DNA of 64,000 nt from Clostridium sp. SM-530-WT-3G (GCF_012843905.1 NZ_JABAGC010000005.1:1-64000); one strand, 5' to 3'. Numbered from the stretch's first letter, positions 9,639 through 18,760 are shown. The notes: generated by a model from the sequence alone, not told the origin. Program-made: numbers and translations.

Positions 9639-10241
9639 ATGAAACGTTATGGAATAATAGGAGGAACATTTGACCCAATTCATAATGCACATTTATATAT
9701 AGCCTATGAAGCAAAGGAACAACTGAATTTAGATAAAGTAATATTTATGCCTGCAGGTCAGCAGCCATTAAAAACCGAAAAAAAGGTAACACCAGCATGG
9801 TTAAGATATGAGATGGTAAGAGAAGCTATTAAGCCGTATGAGGATTTTTCTATATCTGATTATGAAATACAAAATGAAGGATTAAGCTATACATATAAGA
9901 CACTAGAGCATTTTAAAAAGCTTTATAAGGATTCAGAATTATTTTTTATAACAGGTGCAGATTGTCTTATAGATATAGATAAATGGACAGAAGTATCAAA
10001 AATATTTAAAGTATGTACTTTTGTTGTCTTTTCTAGAGGTGGAATTGACACAGAATTATTACATGTACATAAGAAAAAAGCAGAAGAAAAATATGGTGGA
10101 AAAATAATTATTTTAGAACTTAAAGACCTTGAAATATCATCAACTGATATAAGGAATAGAATAAAATTAGGAAAAAAGGCTGAGTTTTTTGTTCCTGAAA
10201 AAGTTAATGAATTTATAAAGAAAAATAACTTATATAGATAG
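9639..10241 (+). CDS. nadD: nicotinate-nucleotide adenylyltransferase
   Basis: Makes deamido-NAD from nicotinate mononucleotide and ATP in NAD synthesis. The 200-residue protein begins MKRYGIIGGTFDPIHNAHL, with the nucleotidyltransferase motif GTFDPIHNAH, and has the second signature ISSTDIRNRI near residue 165. A TTG at 9612 is in frame, but GGGAGG at 9625-9630 points to the ATG at 9639, which also matches family length. It overlaps nothing and is followed after 17 bp by yqeK. Confidence 0.95.
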   Translation: MKRYGIIGGTFDPIHNAHLYIAYEAKEQLNLDKVIFMPAGQQPLKTEKKVTPAWLRYEMVREAIKPYEDFSISDYEIQNEGLSYTYKTLEHFKKLYKDSELFFITGADCLIDIDKWTEVSKIFKVCTFVVFSRGGIDTELLHVHKKKAEEKYGGKIIILELKDLEISSTDIRNRIKLGKKAEFFVPEKVNEFIKKNNLYR

Positions 10242-10258
10242 ACAAGGAGAGAATTAAT

Positions 10259-10834
10259 TTGTTATCAATAAATGAAATAAAAGAATATCTTAAAGAAAAT
10301 TTAAAGCCATCACGTTATGAACATACTTTAGGAGTTGCAGAAACAGCTAAAAAACTGGCTAAATTAAATAATGTTGATGAAAAAAAAGCAGAAGTAGCTG
10401 GTCTTTCGCATGATGTTGCGAAAAACTTAAGTAAAGAAGAAATGCTTAAAATCATAAAAGAAAATAATATTAAGTTATCGTTGGTTGAAGAGAATAATAT
10501 GAATTTATGGCATAGTATAATAGCGCCTATAGTTGCTAAAGGTAAATTAAATATATATGATGAAGAAATATTAGAATCATTAAGATGGCATACTACAGGA
10601 AAAGAAAATATGTCTAAATTAGAGAAGATAATATATATTGCAGATATGATAGAGCCAAGCAGAAGCTTTGAAGGTCTAGAAGAAATACGAAAAGCAACAT
10701 TTGAAAATTTAGATAAAGGAGTTTATGTAGGGCTTACTCATAGTATTAGATTTCTTGTAGATAAAGACTTATTACTTGACGAAAATACTATAAAAGCAAG
10801 AAATTATTTAAAGGTATATGGAAATTTTAATTAA
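10259..10834 (+). CDS. yqeK: HD-domain Ap4A hydrolase YqeK
   Basis: A 191-residue HD-superfamily phosphohydrolase. The metal ligands are visible as H21 (YEHTLGVAE), the HD pair in LSHDVAKNL near residue 51, and further histidines in LWHSIIAP and LRWHTTG. The family hydrolyses diadenosine tetraphosphate symmetrically. Start is TTG 10259 with AAGGAGAG upstream. Pairing with nadD is conserved in Firmicutes. The usual third member of this cluster, rsfS, is not found in this window. Confidence 0.92.
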   Translation: MLSINEIKEYLKENLKPSRYEHTLGVAETAKKLAKLNNVDEKKAEVAGLSHDVAKNLSKEEMLKIIKENNIKLSLVEENNMNLWHSIIAPIVAKGKLNIYDEEILESLRWHTTGKENMSKLEKIIYIADMIEPSRSFEGLEEIRKATFENLDKGVYVGLTHSIRFLVDKDLLLDENTIKARNYLKVYGNFN

Positions 10835-11010
10835 ATAAAATGATTATTTATAATAAAAGGATACTATAAATTAATAATCAAATATATAGGGATTTATATA
10901 TAAAGATTAAAACATAGTTACTTTAGATAAATACATAAGAATAATTTGTAATGTTTGTAGATAATTATGGGGTTGTGTTGTCTAACTTATAAATAAGGGG
11001 TGAGTAATAA

Positions 11011-12273
11011 TTGGGGATAAGAACTGATAGACGTAAACATGGATTAGGTTTTAGAGTGGGTAATGATGTGAGTATTATAGAAAAAATAATATTGGGGATA
11101 ATTGCGCTTATATTAACATTCATTATAGTTTTTGTTTTTTCAGGTGCAACCGCATTATTTAAAATAGGCAGTAAGACAATGCCACAGGGAATAAGTCCAT
11201 CAGGAGGACCAGTAAATATATTATTACTCGGAATGGACATAGGAGATCCAGAACAGATAGATAATCAGTCAATAAAGAGAACTGATACAATAATGGTATT
11301 AAATTATAATCCATCAACAGATAAGATAAAGGTTGTATCTATTCCAAGAGATACCCTCATAACTAATAATGGTAAAAATTTGAAAATTAATGCTGCATAT
11401 GCAGTTGGAGGATATCCAAAGATAAGAAGTGAAGTAGAAGAGCTTCTAGGAATTAATATAAATTATATGGTAAAGGTAGACTATAATGCATTTGTAGAAC
11501 TTGTAGATGCATTAGGTGGAGTAACCATGAAAATAGATAGGAATATGATTTATGATGATGAGGGGCAGAACCTTCATATAAATTTTAAAGCTGGAGAAAC
11601 AGTAAAGATGGATGGTCAGAAGGCACAAGAATTTTTCAGATGGAGAAAAAATAATGATGGAAGCGGATTTGCAAATGGAGATTTAGATAGAATTAATAAT
11701 CAACATAAGTTTATTTCAAATGTTATAGATAAATGTAAGAGCCCATTTATAATATTTAGGATTCCTAAGATATTAACTGCAGTTGCTAATAATGTAGAAA
11801 CTAATATGCCTTCGTTTAAAGTATTAAAATATATGATAAGCTTTTTAACTATAAATAAAGATGATATATCTATGGTGACAGCAGAAGGAACACCTAAAAT
11901 GATTAATGGACAGTCTTATCTTATTTTTGATAAAAATGCTAATAAAAATATTTTGTCATCAGGAATTGTTAAAAATTCTAACGTAAGTAATACTTCAAAA
12001 GCTAATTTAAAAATTAAAATATTAAATGGTACTAAGATAAATGGATTAGCAGGAAAATTAAAAACTGAAATGATGAATTATGGATATTCAAAGATTGATA
12101 CTGGAAATACAAGTCTTAGTGATAAAAGTATGATTACTTCTGATAATGATGATTATATTAAAACTTTACAGGGGGACTTAAATATAAAAAATAGAGGCAA
12201 AAAAGATAGTAAACTTGAATATAAGGATTATGATGTAGTTATAATATTAGGAAAAGATTATAAGAATTATTAG
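11011..12273 (+). CDS. LytR-CpsA-Psr (LCP) family wall polymer ligase
   Basis: A 420-residue extracytoplasmic enzyme with one N-terminal membrane segment (about residues 25-50) and a long LCP domain (about 70-290). Conserved residues include DTIMVL and the arginine of SIPRDTLI, which bind the polyprenyl pyrophosphate. The C-terminus (about 330-420) is a LytR_C-like domain (IKILNGTKINGLAGKL). LCP enzymes attach teichoic acids or other glycopolymers to peptidoglycan. Start is TTG 11011 with AGGGG at 10996-11000. In other clostridia this gene is followed by rsfS; here an RluA gene follows instead. Confidence 0.92.
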   Translation: MGIRTDRRKHGLGFRVGNDVSIIEKIILGIIALILTFIIVFVFSGATALFKIGSKTMPQGISPSGGPVNILLLGMDIGDPEQIDNQSIKRTDTIMVLNYNPSTDKIKVVSIPRDTLITNNGKNLKINAAYAVGGYPKIRSEVEELLGININYMVKVDYNAFVELVDALGGVTMKIDRNMIYDDEGQNLHINFKAGETVKMDGQKAQEFFRWRKNNDGSGFANGDLDRINNQHKFISNVIDKCKSPFIIFRIPKILTAVANNVETNMPSFKVLKYMISFLTINKDDISMVTAEGTPKMINGQSYLIFDKNANKNILSSGIVKNSNVSNTSKANLKIKILNGTKINGLAGKLKTEMMNYGYSKIDTGNTSLSDKSMITSDNDDYIKTLQGDLNIKNRGKKDSKLEYKDYDVVIILGKDYKNY

Positions 12274-12363
12274 TGAATAAAGAAAATATACTTTAAGAAA
12301 AGTATGGATAAAATATAATAAATATTAGTATAAATAAACCTTGATGAGGAGTAGATTAAGTAC

Positions 12364-13266
12364 ATGAGTATTTTAGAAAAAAAAGTTACGGATATTGGTG
12401 AAGGCGTAAAAATTAGAGAGTATTTAAAAAATGAATTAGGACTATCAACTAGACTTATAAGAAGTGCATCTATTGATAAAAGAATATTTGTAAATGATGA
12501 ACCTGTTAAGATGAATAGAGTATTAAATAGCGGTGAAACAATAAAGATAGATTTAGCTAAGGATGAAAGTCAAGATATTTCACCAGAAAAAATGGATATT
12601 GAAATAATTTATGAAGATGAAGATATATTGGTAGTAAACAAAAAGCCATATATGGTTGTTCATCCAACTAAGAGTTATCAAAGTGGAACTTTAGCTAATG
12701 GTGTGATAAATTATTTTCAAGAAACAAATCAAAATTGTATAGTAAGATTAGTTTCAAGACTTGATATGAATACATCAGGGCTTATAATAATAGCTAAAAA
12801 TCAATATTCTCATGGAATGCTTTCGAAAGAAATGAGTGCAAATAATGTAGGAAAGAGATATCTAGCAATTGTTCATGGTATTTTAGAAAATGAAAGTGGT
12901 ACTATAGATAAACCTATATATAGACCAGAAGGTACTGAATTTGGAACAAAAAGAATAATAGATGAGCGTGGACAGAGAAGTATTACACATTATAAAGTTG
13001 TAGAAAAATTTAAAGATGCTACACTTTTAGAATGTAAGCTTGAAACAGGAAGAACTCATCAAATAAGAGTTCATTTAAGCAGTATAGGACACCCTATATA
13101 TGGAGATATTTTATATGGATATGGTGATAATGAGATGGATTTAATAAAAAGGCAGGCACTTCATGCATATGCTCTTGATTTTAAATCCCCAAGAACGGGA
13201 CAAATACTTTCTCTAAAATCAGATCTTCCAGATGATATGAAAGAGCTAATTGAAAAGTTAAAATAG
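12364..13266 (+). CDS. RluA-family pseudouridine synthase
   Basis: A 300-residue RNA pseudouridine synthase. An S4 RNA-binding domain occupies residues 15-75 and the catalytic domain about 85-290. The catalytic aspartate is in SRLDMNTSGL near residue 137, and RTHQIRVH near residue 226 is the second signature. It belongs with the YlyB/RluD-like group, but its exact target uridine in rRNA cannot be read from sequence. It ends in a terminator shared with the convergent carboxypeptidase gene. Confidence 0.92.
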   Translation: MSILEKKVTDIGEGVKIREYLKNELGLSTRLIRSASIDKRIFVNDEPVKMNRVLNSGETIKIDLAKDESQDISPEKMDIEIIYEDEDILVVNKKPYMVVHPTKSYQSGTLANGVINYFQETNQNCIVRLVSRLDMNTSGLIIIAKNQYSHGMLSKEMSANNVGKRYLAIVHGILENESGTIDKPIYRPEGTEFGTKRIIDERGQRSITHYKVVEKFKDATLLECKLETGRTHQIRVHLSSIGHPIYGDILYGYGDNEMDLIKRQALHAYALDFKSPRTGQILSLKSDLPDDMKELIEKLK

Positions 13267-13269
13267 TAT

Positions 13270-13306
13270 AAAAAAGCAGAAGTTTAAATGCTTCTGCTTT
13301 TTTTAT
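13270..13306. terminator. bidirectional terminator, overlaps the carboxypeptidase 3' end
   Basis: aaaaaagcagaag and cttctgcttttttt form a 13-bp stem with A and T runs on both sides. It serves the RluA gene on the plus strand. On the minus strand the stop codon (13284-13286) lies in the loop, so the last four codons before it are read from the stem. Confidence 0.88.
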
Positions 13307-14531
13307 ACTTTATTCTGATTAAAAGTCCTAATCCAATACATAATGCTAAGATTCCGATACTAAAACTTATATAAAGAAGAAGATTTGATTTATTAGATAA
13401 CGAAGCTTTTGAAAATGGACTCTCATATACTCTTGATTCTCCAGCAGCTAAATCAAAAGTTTCAACTTCTTGGCCATTAACTAAAATAGCTCCTTTTAAA
13501 ATAGGATCACCTTCATTAAAAGATTTTTTGCTTAAATCTTCATCTTGTATTTTTAATTCTCCAGAAGAAGTACCTTCTTGTTCTTTAAGAATAGCATATC
13601 CTATATCTTTTGTAGCAACTAAAGGTAAGCGTTCTTCTTTACTTACTTCATAGTCAGTTACTACATCACCCTTGTTATATAATTTAACGAAAGAAAAATT
13701 ATCAAATCCGTAATTAAATACTGACTGCATATCAAAGAAATTTTGGTCTTTATCTGTAGCATTTAAAAACGATGCTACAAGAAGGTGTCCATCTTTTTCA
13801 GCAGCAGAAACATAAGTGTGATTTGCTTTTGTAGTGTAACCATTCTTTCCTGAAATAGCATAAGGATAATAATATTTTGAATTCTTATTAATCATATAAT
13901 TTTTATTATTTATAAAAATTGTTCTTGAAGGGTCGTTAATTATTGTACTAGTTGTACAAGGAGTAGTTGATAGTTCCATAAATTCTTTATTATTAACTGC
14001 TTCTTTCATAATTAATGCTAAACTTTTTGGACTTATAACATGATGAGTACCTGGAAGTCCACTTGGATTTTCAAAATTTGCATTTGTTGCTCCAATTGAT
14101 TTTGCTTTTTCATTCATTAACTTGGCAAATTCAGGAATGCTGCCTGAAACATGAATAGCAAGTGCATTTGCACAATCATTTCCTGATTCCATTAGCAGAC
14201 CTAAAAGAAGATCTTTTACAGTGATTTCGTCACCTTTTAAAAGCCCTATTGCAGTACCATCAATTTCTGTGAAATTTTGAGTTATAGTTACTTTTTCATC
14301 TAATGCACAATGTTCAAGAACAACTAGGGCAGTCATTACTTTAGTTGTTGAAGCAGGTTCAAAATATCCATCTTCATTTTTACCATACAGGACTTTTCCT
14401 GTTGTGGCATCAATTAGTGCACAACCCTGTGCATTTATGTCAGGACCAGCTGCATATGCATTGAGTGAATTAGTGGTTAAAACCAATATAACTGCAAAAA
14501 ATATACTAAAAATTTTTAATAATCTTTCCAT
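13284..14531 (-). CDS. D-alanyl-D-alanine carboxypeptidase (S11), membrane anchored
   Basis: A penicillin-binding protein of 415 residues that trims the pentapeptide of peptidoglycan. A signal peptide covers residues 1-28 (ends NAYAA). The active-site motifs are S61-T-T-K64, S116-G-N118 and, in place of KTG, K229-N230-G231. The C-terminal S11 domain is followed by a membrane anchor (about 385-408) and a basic end. A first ATG lies at 14543, but GGAGAG sits between it and the ATG at 14531, so the latter is the likely start. The gene runs against its neighbours. It resembles DacF/DacA types, but which one is unclear. Confidence 0.92.
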   Translation of the reverse strand: MERLLKIFSIFFAVILVLTTNSLNAYAAGPDINAQGCALIDATTGKVLYGKNEDGYFEPASTTKVMTALVVLEHCALDEKVTITQNFTEIDGTAIGLLKGDEITVKDLLLGLLMESGNDCANALAIHVSGSIPEFAKLMNEKAKSIGATNANFENPSGLPGTHHVISPKSLALIMKEAVNNKEFMELSTTPCTTSTIINDPSRTIFINNKNYMINKNSKYYYPYAISGKNGYTTKANHTYVSAAEKDGHLLVASFLNATDKDQNFFDMQSVFNYGFDNFSFVKLYNKGDVVTDYEVSKEERLPLVATKDIGYAILKEQEGTSSGELKIQDEDLSKKSFNEGDPILKGAILVNGQEVETFDLAAGESRVYESPFSKASLSNKSNLLLYISFSIGILALCIGLGLLIRIKYKKSRSI

Positions 14532-14719
14532 AAAACTCTCCATATTGTAAATTATTTTATTACCATAAAATATATTTTAACAAAAAAATAATAATTAAGC
14601 TATATAAACTTAGGTAGATTAATCTTAATAAGTATAAAATACAAAAATATGTCAAGTATAAAAATAAATTAATTCATTTATAAGCTAAATATATTTATAA
14701 AAAATGAAAGAGGGAGTAT

Positions 14720-15406
14720 ATTATAGAAATAGAAGAATTTTTTAAAGATAGAAAGAAAATAGGAATATTTGTTTTACTTTTAATAGTCATCATTTCATCT
14801 GGAATTATATATTGTACTTCTGGATATAAAGAACTAAAGAAAAACGATAATGAAAGTATTTTTATTGAAGAGGAAACTTCTGCAGAAAAAAATTATTCTA
14901 ATGAGAATTATGAAAATAGAATTAGTTCTGATTACATAAAATCAAATAATTTTAATAAAGAAGAAAAGAATATTACGGTTGAAATAAAGGGAGAAGTAAA
15001 AAATCCGGATGTATATGTACTTGAAGAAAATTCTATAGTAAAGGATCTTATAGAAAAAGCTGGAGGCCTTACTGAAAATGCAGATATAAATAGTATAAAT
15101 AGGGCAAAACAACTTCAAAATCATGAACTTATTTATATATATAATAAAAATGAAGAATCGAGTATTAATGTAAGTGAAAATACAGCACAATCTAGTATAA
15201 ACACACAAGTAAACTCTAAGGTAAATATTAATTCTGCAACAATAGAGGAGTTAAAAACATTAAAAGGGATTGGTGAGTCGAAAGCTAATAGCATAATTGA
15301 ATATAGAGAAAAAAGTGGTGCTTTTAAAAGTATTGAAGATATTAAAAATGTAGATGGAATAGGTGAAAAAGTATTTGAAAAAATAAAAGATAGTTTAACA
15401 GTATAG
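14720..15406 (+). CDS. comEA: ComEA-like competence DNA receptor with an ATT start
   Basis: A 228-residue ComEA homolog that binds incoming double-stranded DNA at the cell surface. A short cytoplasmic N-terminus is followed by one membrane segment (residues 14-34), a charged linker, an SLBB domain (86-141, EIKGEVKNPDVYVLEE) and a tandem helix-hairpin-helix DNA-binding domain (167-228, TLKGIGESKA and VDGIGEKV). The frame from the TGA at 14705 to the TAG at 15404-15406 holds no ATG, GTG or TTG. GAGG at 14710-14713 stands 6 bases before an ATT at 14720, the most likely start; ATA at 14723 is next best. No frameshift or internal stop is visible. No comEC lies beside it, so it is an isolated competence gene. 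Confidence 0.82.
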   Translation: MIEIEEFFKDRKKIGIFVLLLIVIISSGIIYCTSGYKELKKNDNESIFIEEETSAEKNYSNENYENRISSDYIKSNNFNKEEKNITVEIKGEVKNPDVYVLEENSIVKDLIEKAGGLTENADINSINRAKQLQNHELIYIYNKNEESSINVSENTAQSSINTQVNSKVNINSATIEELKTLKGIGESKANSIIEYREKSGAFKSIEDIKNVDGIGEKVFEKIKDSLTV

Positions 15407-15706
15407 GGTTAAAAGTTTATTTTTTATATTTATAATGATGTAATATAATTTGGATATTAATTGCAACACGTACTAAAAGAATATATAATTAGAATGCTAT
15501 ATAATGCTATATTATATAGAAATATAAATTTTAATATAATATTTTACTAATAGTGCTAATTAAAAGTAAAAACTGACACAAAGTTGTAATAGAATAATGT
15601 TAAAATTGGGATGTTGATGTTGTGCAGGTTATTAATTAATAATAGTATTTTAATTAGTAATTATTTATAAGTAATTTGGACTTATGAGCCAAGGGGGAGT
15701 TATTTA
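15407..15706. other. 300-bp gap, no gene seen
   Basis: AT-rich, no frame with a ribosome binding site. It contains TTGTAA near 15583 with an AT-rich region downstream that could be the promoter for the lipoprotein gene, but the -10 is unclear. AGGGGGAG at about 15692-15699 serves that gene. Confidence 0.4.
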
Positions 15707-16414
15707 GTGTCTAAGAAGATTTTAAGTATAGTTATGAGTATGGTTGTAGCAACATCATTAGTTGGCTGTGGTAGTAAAAGTTTAGACAGCATAAAAATTT
15801 TTGGAAGTGAAAATCAAGTAGAATCTAGCGATGCAGAAACATCACAGGAAGATTCACAAGTAGAAGGTGAATGGTCAAAAAATTATACTTTAGATGAAAC
15901 TAAAAATTTATATCAAAAAGAATTGAAGAAGATGGAAGAAATAACTGATCAATTTGGAATAAAATATTCTACAGATGAAGTTATTAAGAATTATGATAAT
16001 GTATATATAACAGAAGATTGCATGTATTATGATAATGAAAATGCTCAAGCAAATAGGATTTCCAATATGTCTTTTGGATTAAAGCTTTATGGAAAGGATT
16101 TGGAAAGTGGAGTAATTGAATTAAAATTATTATTAAATTTTGACTCTGAAAATGCAATTAAAAATAATGATTTTGATTTAGGAAAAACATCATTTGCTAA
16201 ATATATAGCAGCATTTACAGGTGAAGAAAATAGAGATTATTCAAGTATAAATAATGAAATAATAGGAAAACTTAAAGCAGGAGAAAATGAAGTTAAGATA
16301 AATAATACAATTAATGGCTTAAAAGAAGAAATTATAGCTAATAAACAATGTATTTTTTATAAATTGTCTACAAAGAAATATGTGTTTGCAGATGCAGAAA
16401 TGAGTATGGAATAG
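15707..16414 (+). CDS. lipoprotein of unknown function
   Basis: A 235-residue exported lipoprotein starting at GTG. The signal peptide has the lipobox LVGC, giving C21 as the lipidated cysteine after cleavage. A Ser/Glu-rich linker follows (residues 30-55), then a domain rich in Asp, Asn and Lys with no motif I recognise. I do not recognise the family. The gene is 21 bp upstream of a small membrane protein gene, so the two probably form an operon. Confidence 0.8.
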   Translation: MSKKILSIVMSMVVATSLVGCGSKSLDSIKIFGSENQVESSDAETSQEDSQVEGEWSKNYTLDETKNLYQKELKKMEEITDQFGIKYSTDEVIKNYDNVYITEDCMYYDNENAQANRISNMSFGLKLYGKDLESGVIELKLLLNFDSENAIKNNDFDLGKTSFAKYIAAFTGEENRDYSSINNEIIGKLKAGENEVKINNTINGLKEEIIANKQCIFYKLSTKKYVFADAEMSME

Positions 16415-16435
16415 ACTTCAAGGGGGGAATTTTTT

Positions 16436-16813
16436 TTGAAAAAGGATAAAGTAATAGAAAATGAAACCAAGGAAAAAGAAACTTTAAATACAGAAGTTAC
16501 AGAAGAAATTAGTAGTGAAGTTGAAAAATTATCTACAAATGAAGATGATTTAGACTTACAAGAAAATTCAGGAACAGGAAAAGAAATTTTCTCTAATATA
16601 TTAGACCAGCTTATATTAGCTGCAATATCATCAGTATTAGTTGTAATCATTGATTTTGCTTTAAATGCTGTTGGATATAGATTTGTAAGAGATAATGGTG
16701 CAGTAGTAGGTGCCGGAGCAATCATATATTTTATATTAAATTGTATCTATACACCATTAATGGCAAAAACAAAAGAAAAAAAGACTATTGCAAAGAGGAT
16801 ATTAAGTATATAA
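16436..16813 (+). CDS. small membrane protein with acidic N-terminus
   Basis: A 125-residue protein starting at TTG 16436 behind AGGGGGGA (16421-16428). The first 50 residues are acidic and rich in Glu and Thr. Two hydrophobic segments follow, about residues 60-82 and 93-108, and the end is basic (KTKEKKTIAKRIL), giving a small two-helix integral protein with both termini probably in the cytoplasm. The hydrophobic part has a loose likeness to RDD-type membrane domains, but I cannot assign it. It follows the lipoprotein gene closely. Confidence 0.7.
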   Translation: MKKDKVIENETKEKETLNTEVTEEISSEVEKLSTNEDDLDLQENSGTGKEIFSNILDQLILAAISSVLVVIIDFALNAVGYRFVRDNGAVVGAGAIIYFILNCIYTPLMAKTKEKKTIAKRILSI

Positions 16814-16835
16814 AATTAAATTAAATATTAAGATT

Positions 16836-16877
16836 AACAGATTGGTTTATACGTAAAACAGTAGTAACCAATCTGTT
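16836..16877. repeat. 12-bp perfect inverted repeat, no T run
   Basis: aacagattggtt at 16836-16847 and aaccaatctgtt at 16866-16877 with an 18-base loop. It lies after the small membrane protein gene and before rlmD. No T run follows, so intrinsic termination would be weak. Confidence 0.6.
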
Positions 16878-16941
16878 GTCATGATTAGAAGTTTTTTATT
16901 AAGTAACTTATAGAAGAAATTTTAGATGATAGGAGTAAATA

Positions 16942-18309
16942 ATGAAAAGAGGAAGCGACTTACAAGTTAAAATAGAAAAATTAGAATTTCCATCAACAGG
17001 TATAGGTCATGCGGAAGATAAAGTTATCTATGTCAAAAATGCATTTCCTGGGCAAACTATAACAGGAAGAGTCAAAAAGAAAAGAGAAGAATATGCAGAA
17101 TTAAAATTAATGTCTGTAGATGAAAAGGCTCCATATGAAATAGAAGCACCATGTCCACACTTTGGAGTATGTGGAGGATGTTCGTCACAAAGCATTCCAT
17201 ATGAAAAGCAATTAGAATTCCTAAGTGATGAAGTAAAAGCTTTATTTGATGAAGCAGATGTTTCGACTGGAGAATATCTAGGAATCCAAGGAAGCCCAGA
17301 ACAATTTGAATATAGAAATAAAATGGAATTTACATTTGGTGATGAAGAAAAAGGAGCTCCACTTGGTGTAGGAATGCACATGAGAGGAAAATCCTTTGGA
17401 ATAGTTACAGTAGATAAATGTATGCTTGTAGATGAAGATTACAGAAAGATAATAAAATTAACAGTAGAATATTTTAGAGAACAAAACTTACCTTATTATA
17501 GAGTAATGAAGGGTGAAGGATATTTAAGACATTTAGTTATAAGAAAAGCTAAGAATACTGGAGAACTTTTAGTGAACTTAGTAACTACAACACAAATAGA
17601 TTTTGATTTAAGCGATTATGTAAAATTACTTAGAAATCAAAGTTATTTAGGAACTTTAGTTTCAATAATACATACTGAAAATGATTCAAGATCAGATGCA
17701 GTTATACCTGAAAAGGTAAATGTTCTTTACGGAAAAGATTATATAAGAGAAAATCTTTTAGGGTTAGAATTTAACATATCACCATTCTCATTCTTCCAAA
17801 CTAACACAAAGGGAGCTGAGCAGCTTTACTCAATGGTTAGAGAATTCATGGGGGATAGTGAGAATAAAGTAGTATTTGACCTTTACTGTGGTACAGGAAC
17901 AATAGGTCAAATAGTAGCTCCAAAGGCTAAAAAAGTTGTTGGGATAGAACTTATAGAAGAAGCTGTAGAAGCTGCAAAAGAAAATGCTAAGCTTAATGGT
18001 CTTAATAACTGTGAATTTTTAGCTGGGGATGTAGCTGAAATAATTAAGACTGTAAAAGATAAGCCAGACATAATAATCTTAGACCCACCAAGAAGTGGAG
18101 TACATCCAAAAGCATTAGATTACGTAATTAAATTCAATGCACCAGAAATAATCTATGTTTCATGTAATCCTAAAACTTTAGTTACTGACCTTAAAGTTTT
18201 AGAATCAAAGGGATACAAGATAGTTCAAACGAAGGTAAAGGATATGTTCCCAAATACTCCTCATGCTGAGACAGTTGTTAAACTTATAAAGAGCAAAGCG
18301 ATAAAATAA
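16942..18309 (+). CDS. rlmD: 23S rRNA (uracil-C5)-methyltransferase, RlmD/RumA family
   Basis: Methylates uridine in 23S rRNA (or tRNA in some relatives) using S-adenosylmethionine. The 455-residue chain has an N-terminal TRAM domain (about 8-62), an iron-sulfur site with C71, C77 and C80 ([11 protein letters not shown]), and a C-terminal methyltransferase domain with the SAM motif [10 protein letters not shown] and the catalytic cysteine C408 in SCNPKTL. Clostridia carry several RumA-type copies, so RlmD versus RlmCD is not certain. A perfect copy of its last 46 coding bases plus 6 downstream bases recurs 120 bp downstream. Confidence 0.92.
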   Translation: MKRGSDLQVKIEKLEFPSTGIGHAEDKVIYVKNAFPGQTITGRVKKKREEYAELKLMSVDEKAPYEIEAPCPHFGVCGGCSSQSIPYEKQLEFLSDEVKALFDEADVSTGEYLGIQGSPEQFEYRNKMEFTFGDEEKGAPLGVGMHMRGKSFGIVTVDKCMLVDEDYRKIIKLTVEYFREQNLPYYRVMKGEGYLRHLVIRKAKNTGELLVNLVTTTQIDFDLSDYVKLLRNQSYLGTLVSIIHTENDSRSDAVIPEKVNVLYGKDYIRENLLGLEFNISPFSFFQTNTKGAEQLYSMVREFMGDSENKVVFDLYCGTGTIGQIVAPKAKKVVGIELIEEAVEAAKENAKLNGLNNCEFLAGDVAEIIKTVKDKPDIIILDPPRSGVHPKALDYVIKFNAPEIIYVSCNPKTLVTDLKVLESKGYKIVQTKVKDMFPNTPHAETVVKLIKSKAIK

Positions 18310-18435
18310 GTTTTTTACAAATGTCCATGCAAGGACTATCCAAGAAATGAACCTGTAAGGTGAAATTGATTGGAAATAGTCTACTGCTGAGACAGTTGTT
18401 AAACTTATAAAGAGCAAAGCGATAAAATAAGTTTT
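18264..18435. repeat. 52-bp direct repeat of the rlmD 3' end, offset 120 bp
   Basis: Positions 18264-18315 and 18384-18435 are identical over 52 bp; they begin tgctgagacagttg and end ataagttttt. The first copy is the last codons and stop of rlmD, the second is non-coding. The 68 bp between them can fold, with gactatcc near 18338 facing ggaaatagtc near 18372. Duplication of the 3' end of a conserved gene is the usual footprint of site-specific integration, but a simple tandem duplication or template slip could also explain it. Confidence 0.9.
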
Positions 18436-18490
18436 TAATATAGGGTTATTAATAGTATTTGAATAGTTTGTTTTTTGAAATCATTACAAT

Positions 18491-18533
18491 AATTTGCCAC
18501 CATAAAATTTCGATTGGTGGTAAATTTTTTTTT
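18491..18533 (+). terminator. terminator downstream of the rlmD duplication
   Basis: aatttgccacca pairs with tggtggtaaatt and is followed by nine T. This is the first terminator after rlmD, so the transcript covers the duplicated segment. Confidence 0.85.
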
Positions 18534-18760
18534 GTATATTATTAAAATTATTAACAGTAGTATAAATTTATTTTATATTAAAGTAATTATTTCAAGTTAT
18601 TTTACACCAGTGTTAAAAATAATATAAGTAAAAATAAAAATTTTTGACAAAAATCTTAAATAAGAGGAAGTTTTTACTTGTGTTAATTCGACAAAAATAA
18701 ATATTATTCGGAGTTTAATTGGATAATTTTAATATTTTTTATATAAATATAATATTTTTT

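Noticed and set aside
14942-15208. 88-codon minus-strand frame opposite comEA
   Set aside because: Antisense shadow; Phe/Ile/Tyr-rich composition typical of reverse strand, no ribosome binding site.
14705-15406. comEA as a pseudogene because it lacks a start codon
   Set aside because: The frame is intact over 228 codons, with both domains complete and a GAGG at proper distance from ATT, so an unusual start is more likely than decay.
18644-18670. TTGACA as a promoter -35
   Set aside because: No -10 element at 16-18 bp downstream.
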